Positions 51,092 to 60,201 of a stretch of DNA of 64,000 bases are shown in pieces (position 1 is the stretch's first letter; each line of letters begins with the position of its first letter). The DNA lies in contig JAPFQF010000052.1 of NCBI GenBank assembly GCA_029255365.1, positions 1 to 64,000 of the forward strand. Direction: 5' to 3'. The notes below the pieces were generated by a model that searched no databases, had not been told where the DNA came from, and worked only from the letters and a program-made list of their open reading frames with translations. The DNA is from Candidatus Nitrosopumilus sp. GTDB taxonomy: Archaea > Thermoproteota > Nitrososphaeria > Nitrososphaerales > Nitrosopumilaceae. The position numbers and the translations under genes are program-made.

Positions 51092-51958
51092 TTATTTTCT
51101 TTTTGATTTTTCGTACTTTTTCTCCATTTTTCTAAACTTTGGAAGCTCAACCAAGTCGTTAAACTGATCAAAATTTACGACTTTTTGTTTGTACTTTGCA
51201 GTGTTACCTGTCTTCTTTAGTTCGGTTAGGATATTCATTGTTGCAAATGTGTTTGCATACAATACGGATAATGGGTACAGGATGATGTTAAATCCAATTT
51301 TACTCAATGTCTCGGCTGAACTCAATGGAGTTGCTCCGCCTTCAATCATGTTTGCAACCAGTGGTGCATTGATCTCTTTTCCTATTTTTTTCATTTCATC
51401 AATTGATCTTGGTGCCTCGACAAAAACTGCATCTGCACCTGTTTTCCTGTTTTGTTTTCCACGTTCAATTGCCTCGTCTAATCCCTCGGTTGCCCTTGCA
51501 TCTGTTCTTGCAACAATGATGAAATCTTTATTCTCTCTTGCATCAATTGCTGCAGATAACTTCTCCGTGTATTCCTCTTGGGAAATTACTTCTTTTCCTT
51601 GCATGTGGCCGCATCGTTTAGGCCATTTCTGGTCTTCTAAGAACATGCCTGATGCCCCTGCTGATTCCAATTCCTTTACCAATTTCCAAACACTTAGTGC
51701 ATTTCCGTACCCTGTATCCGAATCGACAATTACTGGCACTGTCACTGCCCTGCAAATCCTTCTAGCGTTATCTACAGTTTCCGCAGCTCCGATAAATCCA
51801 TAATCCGGCATTCCAAATAATGTGGCAGATGTGCCATACCCTGTTTGAAACATTGCATCAAATCCTACTTTTTGAGCAATTTTTGCACCTAGTGCGTCAT
51901 AAACACCTGGAATCACAAGTGGCTTTTTTGATTTTAACATGCCTTTGAAATTTTTCAT
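51092..51958 (-). CDS. Isocitrate lyase/PEP mutase superfamily protein
   Basis: 288 residues, TIM barrel. VIVDSDTGYGNALSV near 76-90 and FLEDQKWPKRCGHMQGK near 104-120, the latter corresponding to the KKCGH loop with the catalytic Cys, and VARTDARATEG near 150-160. It resembles methylisocitrate lyase and oxaloacetate hydrolase relatives. A complete methylcitrate or glyoxylate cycle cannot be inferred from one gene. Confidence 0.88.
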   Translation of the reverse strand: MKNFKGMLKSKKPLVIPGVYDALGAKIAQKVGFDAMFQTGYGTSATLFGMPDYGFIGAAETVDNARRICRAVTVPVIVDSDTGYGNALSVWKLVKELESAGASGMFLEDQKWPKRCGHMQGKEVISQEEYTEKLSAAIDARENKDFIIVARTDARATEGLDEAIERGKQNRKTGADAVFVEAPRSIDEMKKIGKEINAPLVANMIEGGATPLSSAETLSKIGFNIILYPLSVLYANTFATMNILTELKKTGNTAKYKQKVVNFDQFNDLVELPKFRKMEKKYEKSKRK

Positions 51959-52047
51959 AATTGTACTCGTTTTCTGAATTATTTATGATTTTAACCGTCT
52001 GAAAATTTATGAACGTTGAATTTATTCTGAATTAAAATGATCTGTGG

Positions 52048-52560
52048 CTACTCGATCTTAATTTCTTTGCCTTTTTTCTTCACTTCTTTTTCTTGAACTT
52101 TTTTTAGTTCAGATTCTAGGAATTGCTTGTATTTGTCGGTCTCCTCACCTGTCATATTGGCAAAGTTAGAACTTAGAATAGACCCCATTGCAGCAATCTT
52201 TTCTAATAGATCTAATGCGACAAACCTTCCGACATTTCCTAACCTGAACAAAACCTCTAATTGCTTTTTGACGATGTCATTCACTTTGTCTACATCGGCT
52301 GCCGTGTCATTTCCTTTCTTTGTTAGTTGATATTTTCCATCTTTGGTCTCTTCAATCAACCCTTCGTCTAGCAATCTGCCTAACAACGGATAAATCAATC
52401 CAGGTGAAGGTTTCCAAATTCCGTTACTCTGCTCAACTGCATAATTGATGATCTCTTTTCCTGTATGTGGTGTTTTTTTCAATAATTCTAAAATGAAGTA
52501 TCTTGAAAATCCTCTGGGGACTGAGCTGCCTACCCTCTGGAACCACTCTGAAATCATCAC
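52048..52560 (-). CDS. PadR-family transcriptional regulator
   Basis: 170 residues. The winged helix opens with GFSRYFILELLKKTPHTGKEIINYAVEQS and continues PSPGLIYPLLGRLLDEGLIEE, the PadR signature, then a C-terminal helical dimerisation region and a Lys/Glu-rich tail. Divergent from sdhA (91 bases), so regulation of succinate dehydrogenase or of itself is possible. The sequence upstream contains inverted words CTAGTAATATCGCTAGCGATAT (52560-52581), a candidate operator. Confidence 0.88.
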   Translation of the reverse strand: MMISEWFQRVGSSVPRGFSRYFILELLKKTPHTGKEIINYAVEQSNGIWKPSPGLIYPLLGRLLDEGLIEETKDGKYQLTKKGNDTAADVDKVNDIVKKQLEVLFRLGNVGRFVALDLLEKIAAMGSILSSNFANMTGEETDKYKQFLESELKKVQEKEVKKKGKEIKIE

Positions 52561-52651
52561 TAGTAATATCGCTAGCGATATATTTTAGTATTTTGGATCA
52601 TGCCTACAATTACTACATATTTATCTCACCTAAAGCAAGTTTGACTGAAAA

Positions 52652-54364
52652 ATGGTAGATTCAATAGAATTTGACTTGATCATTTGTGGTTCAGGCTTGG
52701 CAGGTTTGCGTGCTGCAATTGCTGCCGCCAAAAAAGGCCCTCATCTCAAAATTGGGGTTGTGTCCAAAGTTCAAGTTATGCGTTCTCATTCTGTTTCAGC
52801 AGAAGGTGGAACTGCAGCAGTTCTTTTTGAAGACGAGGGTGATACAATTGAATCGCACATCTATGATACAGTCAAGGGAAGCGATTTTCTTGCAGATCAA
52901 GATGTTGCTGAAAGAATGTGTGTTGAAATGCCGCAAGAAATCCATCAATTAGATCATTGGGGGATGCCGTGGTCCAGACGACCTGATGGAAGAATTGATC
53001 AACGGAACTTTGGTGGTTACAGTTTTCCTAGGGCGACATATGCGTCAGATAAAGTTGGCTTCTTTGAAATGCAAACTTTGTATGACACATGCCAAAAATT
53101 TGAAAATATTGAATATCTAAACGAATGGTTTGTTACATCGATTATCCATGACGGAAAACGATTCATGGGTGTTACTGCAATTGAATTGGGTTCTGGCACA
53201 TTTTACACAATCAAAGGAAAAGCTCTCATCATTGCAACTGGCGGTGCAGGAAGATTGTACAGCTTTTCTACTTATGCTCTTTCTTCTACCCCTGATGGTT
53301 TGGATATGGGATTACGTGCCGGTATGGCACTCAAAGATATGGAATTTGTCCAATTCCATCCGACTGGAATTTTGCCATCTGGAATTCTAATCACTGAAGG
53401 CGCAAGAGGCGAAGGCGGTTATCTTCTTAACAACAAAGGTGAACGATTTATGAAAACATATGCGGCCGGCAAGATGGAATTAGCTCCACGAGATATTGTA
53501 TCAAGATCAATTATGACCGAAATTGAGGAAGGCAGAGGATTCAAACATGAAACCGGTGTAGATTGCATGAAACTTGATTTAAGGCATCTTGGTGATGAAA
53601 AAATTAAAGAGAAATTAGGCGGTATTAGAGAAATATCCATCAAGTTTTCAGGTCAAGATCCTGCGAAGGATTTGCTTGACATTAGACCTGTCTGCCACTA
53701 CATGATGGGTGGACTCCATACTGATATTGACGGTGCAACTGAAATTCAGGGAGTTTGGGCTGCTGGCGAGGCTGCATGCAATAGCGTTCATGGCTCCAAT
53801 CGTTTAGGCGCAAATTCAACCTCTGAATGTATTGTTTGGGGGAAAATTACAGGTGAACTGGCAATTGACTATATCCAAAATAACACATTTACAAATCCGT
53901 GGCCTCACCATCTGGTGGCATCTGAAGAAAAAAGAATCTATGATGGAATCTTTAGAGGCAATGGCGATGTTAATCCGTATGAAATTAGGCAACAACTCAC
54001 CGATACGATGAATGATAAAGCATATGTTTACAAAAATGAAACCGATCTAATTGAAGGTCTTAAAACAATCCGAGATCTGAAGAAACAGACTTGGAAACAT
54101 GTTGATGATAAAGCAAAAGAGTACAATACTAATTTTGCAAATGTGATGGAACTTGACTCTATGTTTAGAGTGGCAGAGATTGTTTTACTTGGTGCAATTA
54201 ACAGAAAAGAATCTCGCGGGGCCCATTCACGAACCGATTACCCAAAACGTGACGATGTCAACTTTTTACACCACACACTTGCTTACTATGATCCAAACGA
54301 ACCAATAATGAAAACACATCCTGTCACAATTACCAGGTACCAGCCGGTGGAGAGGAAATACTAG
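52652..54364 (+). CDS. sdhA: Succinate dehydrogenase/fumarate reductase flavoprotein subunit
   Basis: 570 residues. FAD-binding GSGLAGLRAAIAAAKKG near 12; the flavin-linking His in RSHSVSAEGGTAA near 45; catalytic region HPTGILPSGI and TEGARGEGGYLLNN near 240-260; RPVCHYMMGGLHTD near 345. It oxidises succinate in the TCA/respiratory chain and also feeds the HP/HB cycle's succinate-semialdehyde region indirectly. First gene of sdhACDB-like order with no gap to the next gene. Confidence 0.97.
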   Translation: MVDSIEFDLIICGSGLAGLRAAIAAAKKGPHLKIGVVSKVQVMRSHSVSAEGGTAAVLFEDEGDTIESHIYDTVKGSDFLADQDVAERMCVEMPQEIHQLDHWGMPWSRRPDGRIDQRNFGGYSFPRATYASDKVGFFEMQTLYDTCQKFENIEYLNEWFVTSIIHDGKRFMGVTAIELGSGTFYTIKGKALIIATGGAGRLYSFSTYALSSTPDGLDMGLRAGMALKDMEFVQFHPTGILPSGILITEGARGEGGYLLNNKGERFMKTYAAGKMELAPRDIVSRSIMTEIEEGRGFKHETGVDCMKLDLRHLGDEKIKEKLGGIREISIKFSGQDPAKDLLDIRPVCHYMMGGLHTDIDGATEIQGVWAAGEAACNSVHGSNRLGANSTSECIVWGKITGELAIDYIQNNTFTNPWPHHLVASEEKRIYDGIFRGNGDVNPYEIRQQLTDTMNDKAYVYKNETDLIEGLKTIRDLKKQTWKHVDDKAKEYNTNFANVMELDSMFRVAEIVLLGAINRKESRGAHSRTDYPKRDDVNFLHHTLAYYDPNEPIMKTHPVTITRYQPVERKY

Positions 54365-54796
54365 ATGCCACAAGATGAACACAAAGAAGGCATTGGAGGA
54401 ATGATGAATCCTACCAGATACGGAATTGAACGTGTAGCATATTTGCTAATGCGATTAAGCGGATTGGGATTACTGGCATATTTTGTAGCTCATATTTATG
54501 AAACAAGCAATATTTTAAGAGGGCAAGTCGGCTGGAATGAATTTCTTGAATTAACTCAAACTACAGAAGGACATCTATTTTTAGCAATTGTAATTGCAAT
54601 GTGCGTATTTCATACTGTGAATGGAATTCGAGTCATGCTGGGCCATGGAGGAGTCGGTGTAGGAAAACCTGCAAGACCCGACTATCCCTATGATCCAGCA
54701 TCACAAAATTACAGGCATAAAATAGGAATTTATTCTTCGATAGTTCTTGCAGCAGTTGCAGCGATGTATGGTTTAGCGGTAATGTTTGGTGAATGA
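54365..54796 (+). CDS. sdhC: Succinate dehydrogenase membrane subunit (cytochrome b type)
   Basis: 143 residues with three helices. A polar head is followed by MRLSGLGLLAYFVAHIYET, then ~67-90 with CVFHTVNGIRVMLGHGG carrying heme-ligand His candidates, then a last helix near 118-140. The R-S-G-L and H-x-x-N-G-x-R patterns are typical of SdhC. The ATG follows sdhA directly. Confidence 0.9.
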   Translation: MPQDEHKEGIGGMMNPTRYGIERVAYLLMRLSGLGLLAYFVAHIYETSNILRGQVGWNEFLELTQTTEGHLFLAIVIAMCVFHTVNGIRVMLGHGGVGVGKPARPDYPYDPASQNYRHKIGIYSSIVLAAVAAMYGLAVMFGE

Positions 54797-54797
54797 T

Positions 54798-55142
54798 ATG
54801 AGAGAAAGCACAATTATGAAAATTCACTATGGCACTGCTTTGGCAGCCGTGGCTTTAGTGGCAGTTCACATTTTGATGCGACTTACTCAGAATTTTGCTG
54901 AATCTTTGGAATACGAAAGCGTACTTGCAAACTACAAATTCATTCCGTACGCTATTATGTTGGAGCTAATTCTAATCTTGCTCGCTGTTCACGGATTTAA
55001 TGGGCTTCGAGTCATATTGATAGAATTGAAACAGGGCAGAATTTATGAAAAAGCCGTCTCTTACGGTTGCCTTGCTGCAATGATTGGATTAATAGCATAT
55101 GGCTCAAGAACAATTATTATGACTAACATGGGGCTGGTATAG
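54798..55142 (+). CDS. sdhD: Succinate dehydrogenase second membrane subunit
   Basis: About 114 residues, three helices: KIHYGTALAAVALVAVHILM, then PYAIMLELILILLAVHGFNGLRV and a final helix with CLAAMIGLIAYGS. Histidines in the first two helices could ligate heme or line the quinone site. ATG at 54798 is preferred over TTG or GTG codons at 54786-54789 because it begins right after the sdhC stop. Confidence 0.87.
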   Translation: MRESTIMKIHYGTALAAVALVAVHILMRLTQNFAESLEYESVLANYKFIPYAIMLELILILLAVHGFNGLRVILIELKQGRIYEKAVSYGCLAAMIGLIAYGSRTIIMTNMGLV

Positions 55143-55144
55143 AA

Positions 55145-55900
55145 ATGGCACAAGTATCTAGCACCTCAAACGAACAATCTTCAACAGCAAAATCCATCAC
55201 TCTTAAAATTTCAAGATATAATCCAGAACATGACGAGTCTAGTCAATTCATGGAATTTAATGTCAAATACGAAAAATGGACTACTGTTCTAGAGGCAATT
55301 CTTGATGTCAAAAAACATTTTGATCATTCTGTCGCAGTTCGCTATTCTTGCAGACAAGCTACATGTGGCTCATGTGGGATGATAATCAATGGAAAACCAA
55401 GATTGGCCTGTTTTACAAAAATTAGTGAATTGGATTCTGATGTTGTCACTGTTGAACCCATGAATAATTTCCCAGTAATTCGTGATTTAGCTGTAAAGTT
55501 TGAAAAACTATTTGATTCTCATCAAAAAATCAAACCGTATCTAATTCGAGATGACACCGAATTAGTCTCTGATGAAAAAGAATTCTTGCAAACTCCTGAA
55601 GAAGTAGAACAATACATCCAATTTGCAAATTGTATCAAATGTGGTTTATGCAATTCTGCATGTCCTACAATGGCCACCGATTCATCTTTTGTTGGCCCTC
55701 AAGCATTAGCTCAAGCATATCGATACGTTGCTGATAGTAGAGATAAAGGCAAAGATTCTAGATTGAAAATAATTGATGACTCGCACGGAATCTGGAGATG
55801 TCATTTTGCTGGCTCTTGCAGTCAGGTATGTCCTAAAGGAGTTGATCCTGCAATGGGAATTCAATTGCTTCGAGGCTATATGCTGGGTTTTAGAAGTTAA
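55145..55900 (+). CDS. sdhB: Succinate dehydrogenase iron-sulfur subunit
   Basis: 251 residues. [2Fe-2S] ligands in YSCRQATCGSCGM near 68-80 and RLACFTK near 90; [4Fe-4S] ligands in CIKCGLCNSACP near 163-174; the third centre C-HFAGSC-SQVCPKG near 220-233 has three Cys as in standard SdhB. Stop codon overlaps the convergent assembly factor gene by TTAA. Confidence 0.96.
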   Translation: MAQVSSTSNEQSSTAKSITLKISRYNPEHDESSQFMEFNVKYEKWTTVLEAILDVKKHFDHSVAVRYSCRQATCGSCGMIINGKPRLACFTKISELDSDVVTVEPMNNFPVIRDLAVKFEKLFDSHQKIKPYLIRDDTELVSDEKEFLQTPEEVEQYIQFANCIKCGLCNSACPTMATDSSFVGPQALAQAYRYVADSRDKGKDSRLKIIDDSHGIWRCHFAGSCSQVCPKGVDPAMGIQLLRGYMLGFRS

Positions 55901-56220
55901 CCTAATTTTTTAGGATTTGGACTGTTATTCACTTGATTGTTGATCTGTTCTGCCATGAAGTGATTTGAGACGTTTACTTTAACGTCATTTACTCCGTCCA
56001 CTTTCAAAAGATTATCGTGAACATCTTGACAAATCTTAAAACCGAACACTGCTGGGCAGAATGGACTGGTAAGGTGCAAATCAACTTTGACATTGCTGTC
56101 GTTGATATCAACTTCATCAATTAATTCAAGTTCTACAATTGATGTGTTGATTTCTGGATCTACAATCTTTGATAGCTCATCAAATATTTTCACTCGCATC
56201 AGTTTGATATCTTGGCTCAT
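55897..56220 (-). CDS. MIP18/PaaD-like iron-sulfur assembly protein (DUF59)
   Basis: About 107 residues: DELSKIVDPEINTSIVELELI is the DUF59 start, followed by LHLTSPFCPAVFGFKICQD with the conserved CP, and VNDVKVNV. These proteins help load Fe-S clusters or act on phenylacetyl-type targets; its place beside sdhB fits cluster assembly. The ATG at 56220 lies about 26 bases after GTTATATATAGC, so the longer frame to 56253 is unlikely. Confidence 0.87.
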   Translation of the reverse strand: MSQDIKLMRVKIFDELSKIVDPEINTSIVELELIDEVDINDSNVKVDLHLTSPFCPAVFGFKICQDVHDNLLKVDGVNDVKVNVSNHFMAEQINNQVNNSPNPKKLG

Positions 56221-56269
56221 GTCGAGAAAACCATCGATGCTATATATAACCATTTTAGAACCTTAGGTA

Positions 56270-57733
56270 ATGTATCGTTCTCGTCTTGGTACTGATTTGA
56301 GTGATATTACTTTAGATTACGTTTCATCAATTAATGACGATTCTGAAATTGCCCTTTATGATATTCTTGGAAGCCAAGCTCACGCTTTGATGTTATTTCA
56401 AAATAATATCATAACAAATAACGACGCAAAAAAAATCTTGTCTGCTTTAGAGAACTTAAAAAATGAAAAATTTGATGTCTCATCAGGCGCAGAAGACATC
56501 CACGAGTTGATTGAAGCGTTGGTGATAAAAAAAGCTGGAATGGCTAGTGGAGGAAAAATGCATACGGCCAGATCTCGAAACGATCAGGTTGTTTTAGATA
56601 TTCGAATGAAGATTAGGGATGACATTAACATCATCTGTAATTGCCTCTTAGATGCCATTGAAGCCCTTGTATCTGTGGCTAAAAACCATCAAAAAACAAT
56701 CATGCCGTTGTATACCCATCTTCAGCAAGCACAAGCAGGCCTGTTTTCTCATTATCTTTTAGCACAAGCTGACGCTTTGACCCGAGATTTTGAAAGATTG
56801 TTTGGAACGTTTGAGCGGATAAACCAAAGTCCGCTCGGTGCAGGACCTGTTGGCGGAACAAGTATTCCTATTGATAGACATAGCACTGCAAAGATGCTCG
56901 GCTTTGACGGCCTTGTTGAAAATTCACTTGATGCAACAAGCACGCGAGATTTTGTGGCAGAATATGTCGCAATGATTTCTATTTTGATGACTAATCTTAG
57001 TAGAATTTCTGAAGATTTCGTTATCTGGTCTACTTCTGAATTTTCATTTATTGAACTTTCAGACGAATTTACGTCCCCTTCTAGTGTGATGCCACAAAAA
57101 AAGAATCCTGATATTTTAGAATTAACACGAGGTAAAACGGCAGAAGTCATTGGAAATTTAACTGCAATTTTAACAACTGTTAAAGGATTGGCATCTGGAT
57201 ATGGCAGAGATCTACAACAAATCAAATCATCCATCTGGTCTACATCAAAAATTTCTATCAGTGCATTATTGATTTTAAAATCAATTCTTCTAACTTTGAA
57301 AGTAAATGAAAAACAAATGAAAAAAGTAACAGAATCAAGTAATCTTATCGCACTGGATATTGCTGAAAAATTAGTCCAAGAAGGAATTCCGTTTAGAGTG
57401 ACTCATAAAATTTCAGGAACTTTGGTTCAACTTGCGCATAATTCAAAAAAACCAATTTCAAAATTGACATTGTCTGAAATTAAAAAATCTGTATCTGACA
57501 CCAAAGTTGATCCTGAAATTGTCTCAAAAATCATATCCTCTACTACCGTTGTTTCCTCGCTGAAAGATAGGAAGTCCTTTGGTTCTTCAGGGTATGATGA
57601 ACAAAAAAGAATGATTTCTGACAGAACTGAGAAAATCAATCAGTATAGATCCGATGTATTGCAAAGAGAAAATAAAATCAGTTCGGCAATTGACGATTTG
57701 ACAAAGCAAGTTAATGAAATAATCCATGAATAA
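56270..57733 (+). CDS. argH: Argininosuccinate lyase
   Basis: 487 residues, final step of arginine synthesis. The superfamily signature SSVMPQKKNPDILE is at about 269-282, ARSRNDQV near 105, HLQQAQAG near 152 and GAGPVGGTSIPIDR near 193. Longer than average by ~20 residues at the C-terminus, where the last 60 residues are Lys/Glu-rich. No other arginine genes adjoin it. Confidence 0.96.
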   Translation: MYRSRLGTDLSDITLDYVSSINDDSEIALYDILGSQAHALMLFQNNIITNNDAKKILSALENLKNEKFDVSSGAEDIHELIEALVIKKAGMASGGKMHTARSRNDQVVLDIRMKIRDDINIICNCLLDAIEALVSVAKNHQKTIMPLYTHLQQAQAGLFSHYLLAQADALTRDFERLFGTFERINQSPLGAGPVGGTSIPIDRHSTAKMLGFDGLVENSLDATSTRDFVAEYVAMISILMTNLSRISEDFVIWSTSEFSFIELSDEFTSPSSVMPQKKNPDILELTRGKTAEVIGNLTAILTTVKGLASGYGRDLQQIKSSIWSTSKISISALLILKSILLTLKVNEKQMKKVTESSNLIALDIAEKLVQEGIPFRVTHKISGTLVQLAHNSKKPISKLTLSEIKKSVSDTKVDPEIVSKIISSTTVVSSLKDRKSFGSSGYDEQKRMISDRTEKINQYRSDVLQRENKISSAIDDLTKQVNEIIHE

Positions 57734-57744
57734 TGAATGGGGAG

Positions 57745-57818
57745 CGGGTCTAGAGGGATTCGGACCCTCGACAACCGGATTAAAAGTCCGGTGCGCTACC
57801 TGGCTGCGCCATAGACCC
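57745..57818 (-). tRNA. tRNA-Lys (anticodon TTT)
   Basis: 74 nt. Acceptor GGGTCTA pairs with TAGACCC, anticodon stem CCGGA/TCCGG with loop CTTTTAA, T arm GAGGG-TCCGAAT-CCCTC. Discriminator G. CCA not encoded. T-loop position 55 is C rather than U. Confidence 0.95.
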
Positions 57819-57914
57819 TCGTAAAAAATGCATCAATTGTATAATTTAGTCTTTTACAAAAGATTTAGTTGTGTCAGAAACTTTTAATCTGGCAATTTGA
57901 CTCCAATAACTTGT

Positions 57915-57992
57915 GCCCTTGTAGTATAGCCCGGTCTAGAATTCGACCCTGTCACGGTTGAGACGCGTGTTCAAATCCCGCCGAGGGCGCCA
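57915..57992 (+). tRNA. tRNA-Asp (anticodon GTC) with encoded CCA
   Basis: Acceptor GCCCTTG pairs with CGAGGGC, anticodon stem CGACC/GGTTG with loop CTGTCAC, discriminator G at 57989 followed by CCA at 57990-57992. The T stem GCGTG/CCCGC has one T-C mismatch. Box A-like CTTTTAAT lies about 30 bases upstream. Confidence 0.92.
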
Positions 57993-58124
57993 TTATTTCT
58001 ATTTTCAACATTTTGCATTCAATTTTACCGATCGGAATTTCATCTGAATGAACAATTATTGAAAAAGGATTTTCAAATGATTGATGCCACAAGAATATTA
58101 AAATTCAGGCAATTTTAGTAAAAT

Positions 58125-58838
58125 TTGTTGTCTGAAGAGAAAAAAGAATCTGAAGTAAAAGTAAAATCCACTGAAGATTCTTTATCTGAAAATACTACAT
58201 CTAAAACCGCAAAACCTGAATCTAAAGCCGCAGACGAATCTAAAATAACAGAAGCTGCAATAGCTAAAGCAGAAGCTGCAGCTAAAGCAGTTGAAGAAGC
58301 AGAAAATGCAGTTAAAGAAGCACTTGCAAAAGTAGAATCAGTAAGAGCAGATGCAGAGGCAGCAGCTGAAGAAGAATACAAAGCAATTGCAGCTGAGGCA
58401 AAAGCAGACGCTGCAGCAAAATCAGTTTACACCTTTCAGAGAAAAGGTGAAGAAATTTTTAGACGTGAGATGGGCGAACCAGAATTCTTTTTAGATAAAA
58501 AAGATAGGTTCCCTAGACCTATTCTTTCTGCTGAACAACAAGAATCTCTGACAAGATTAGCTGAGATTCCACGTGATCAAACTCCTGCATATGTACCCGA
58601 GCATGTTCTTAGCCCAGAATTTGGCGGAGTTTCAAATTATGAACGTGGAGTTGATTCCTTTTTGGAGGAAACTAAACAAAAGCTGAAACAATTAAAAAAT
58701 AACCCTGATGCCACTGCAAAAGAAATTGGGGCTACGGAGAACGAGATAATTTATTTGGAATCTTTACATGAAAATTTCTATATCGGAATGAACGTTTTTA
58801 GAACCGCCAAAGGTGGTCGGGACAGGATTAAAGCATAA
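58125..58838 (+). CDS. Ala/Glu-rich coiled-coil protein, unknown, in operon with the HemA-like gene
   Basis: Residues 1-45 are Ser/Lys/Glu-rich; ~45-100 are an almost pure Ala/Glu/Lys helix (AIAKAEAAAKAVEEAENAVK), a likely single helix or coiled coil. Residues ~105-237 form a different, globular part with EIFRREMGEPEFFLDKKDRF, a Pro-rich stretch and a final helix (FLEETKQKLKQLK). The start is TTG at 58125 (or the next TTG), about 26 bases after AATATTAAAA. The stop is three bases before the HemA-like start. Function unknown. Confidence 0.72.
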   Translation: MLSEEKKESEVKVKSTEDSLSENTTSKTAKPESKAADESKITEAAIAKAEAAAKAVEEAENAVKEALAKVESVRADAEAAAEEEYKAIAAEAKADAAAKSVYTFQRKGEEIFRREMGEPEFFLDKKDRFPRPILSAEQQESLTRLAEIPRDQTPAYVPEHVLSPEFGGVSNYERGVDSFLEETKQKLKQLKNNPDATAKEIGATENEIIYLESLHENFYIGMNVFRTAKGGRDRIKA

Positions 58839-58841
58839 CAG

Positions 58842-59927
58842 GTGCATGGTTTGGGCCAAGTATCTTTTGATGTAGTGAATGCGCGTGTAACTTTCAAAAA
58901 TGTTCCGATACATGCAATATCAAAATTTTCCTTCAAAGACATACCTGCAGCTTGTGCAGAATTTAAAAAAATTCCAGGTGTTCAGGAATGTATTATTATT
59001 CAAACTGCCACTCGAGTAGAAATATTTACAGTAAGCAATGTTGAAACCGATGATTCCCCTGATGCAAGAAGAGCAGAAGGTAAAGCACTTGTGTTAAATC
59101 AGGTTAAAGATACCTGGGTAACTTTGTCATCATTAGAGCAAATTGATATTGATCATTTTGATCAAACACTTGAAGTTTACAAAGGCGATGATGTCTATTT
59201 GCATCTGTTAAGATTGGCATCTGGCCTGGATTCTTTAGTTGTTGGATGGCAAAGTGTTTTTGATGATATTGTAAAATCTTTGGCAACAGCAAAGATTGCA
59301 GGCACGTCTGGCAGTATTCTAAATAAATTATTTGACAGTGTTATTCGATTGGCTATCAGAATGAGAGATACTACAGGAATATCAAAAGATGTTGTTTCAC
59401 TGGGTGATGTTGCAGTAAATCTAGTCGATGAAAAAACGGGGCTTGATTCTAAGAAAAAAGTACTGATAATTGGGACAGGTGAGCATGCAGCAATGCTTGC
59501 AAAAACTTTGAAGAAAAAAGATATTGATTTTGATGTGACCAGTAGAAGCTTAGAGCGGGCAGATGGATTTACAACAACTCTTGGTGGAACACCTGTTGAT
59601 TTTAACGATGTTCTGGCAGGATTTGATAAATATGACATTGTTTTTGTTGCAACTACCTGTGACTATTTCTTAATCACATATGACAGAATACGATTAGTTA
59701 TGGAAGAAAAGAAAAAAGGAACACTCGTTCTGGATTTGTCTGATCCTAGAGCTGTTGATGAGGGGATTACAGCACTTCCTGGAATCAAACTGTTGTTTAG
59801 AGATCAGATTGCAGAAATTTATGACGAAAGTGTAAAATCTAGAGTTGGCATTGTTCCGGCAGTAGAAAAAATTATAGACAAAGAACTTCCAGTTCTATCT
59901 GCTAGAATGAAAAGACTGGATGCTTAA
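58842..59927 (+). CDS. HemA-like (glutamyl-tRNA reductase family) protein lacking the catalytic Cys
   Basis: All three GluTR regions are recognisable: an N-terminal catalytic-type domain (QTATRVEIF at 54-62), DSLVVGWQSV near 130, the Rossmann VLIIGTGEHAAMLAK near 207, DLSDPRAVDEG near 302 and a shortened C-terminus (361 versus about 400 or more). In true enzymes the first motif is STCNR and Cys is the nucleophile; here the position is Ala56, and GE(S/P)QI is GWQSV. So tRNA-linked glutamate reduction is unlikely; a regulatory or scaffold role is inferred. Start GTG at 58842, or TTG at 58851 six bases after AGGTG. Confidence 0.82.
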   Translation: MHGLGQVSFDVVNARVTFKNVPIHAISKFSFKDIPAACAEFKKIPGVQECIIIQTATRVEIFTVSNVETDDSPDARRAEGKALVLNQVKDTWVTLSSLEQIDIDHFDQTLEVYKGDDVYLHLLRLASGLDSLVVGWQSVFDDIVKSLATAKIAGTSGSILNKLFDSVIRLAIRMRDTTGISKDVVSLGDVAVNLVDEKTGLDSKKKVLIIGTGEHAAMLAKTLKKKDIDFDVTSRSLERADGFTTTLGGTPVDFNDVLAGFDKYDIVFVATTCDYFLITYDRIRLVMEEKKKGTLVLDLSDPRAVDEGITALPGIKLLFRDQIAEIYDESVKSRVGIVPAVEKIIDKELPVLSARMKRLDA

Positions 59928-59933
59928 TTTTTG

Positions 59934-60101
59934 TTATATCCCTTGTTTTCTTAAGAGAAACTGCATAACAGCTTCTTTGGAATAATCTATTCCGTGTTCA
60001 TCATCTGTATGCTTTCTAAAATCACCAATAACTGTCTCCATTTCACCTTCAACTACAAAATCACATTCAAACCCATAATCATTACACTTGAGTTTTGCCA
60101 T
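59934..60101 (-). CDS. DUF1059 small protein (55 aa)
   Basis: MAKLKCNDYGFECDFVVEGE followed by VIGDFRKHTDDEHGIDYS, which matches the DUF1059 pattern: a Cys-x6-Cys start, an acidic middle, and an H-x4-HG motif, likely binding a metal. Convergent with the HemA-like gene, six bases apart. Function of the family is unknown. Confidence 0.85.
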   Translation of the reverse strand: MAKLKCNDYGFECDFVVEGEMETVIGDFRKHTDDEHGIDYSKEAVMQFLLRKQGI

Positions 60102-60201
60102 ACTCTACAGGAAAATTATCAATATAAAAGTCACATGTATGTTATTCTTAAGTTAAATCTGTCTTGAATCTAAAAATTGAGAATTAGTATTTATCAATTA
60201 T

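Noticed and set aside
51189-51803. 204-codon plus-strand frame
   Set aside because: Antisense to the isocitrate lyase/PEP mutase homologue, which has clear family motifs.
58115-58381. Ser/Ala-rich minus-strand frame
   Set aside because: Antisense shadow of the Ala/Glu helix at 58125-58838.
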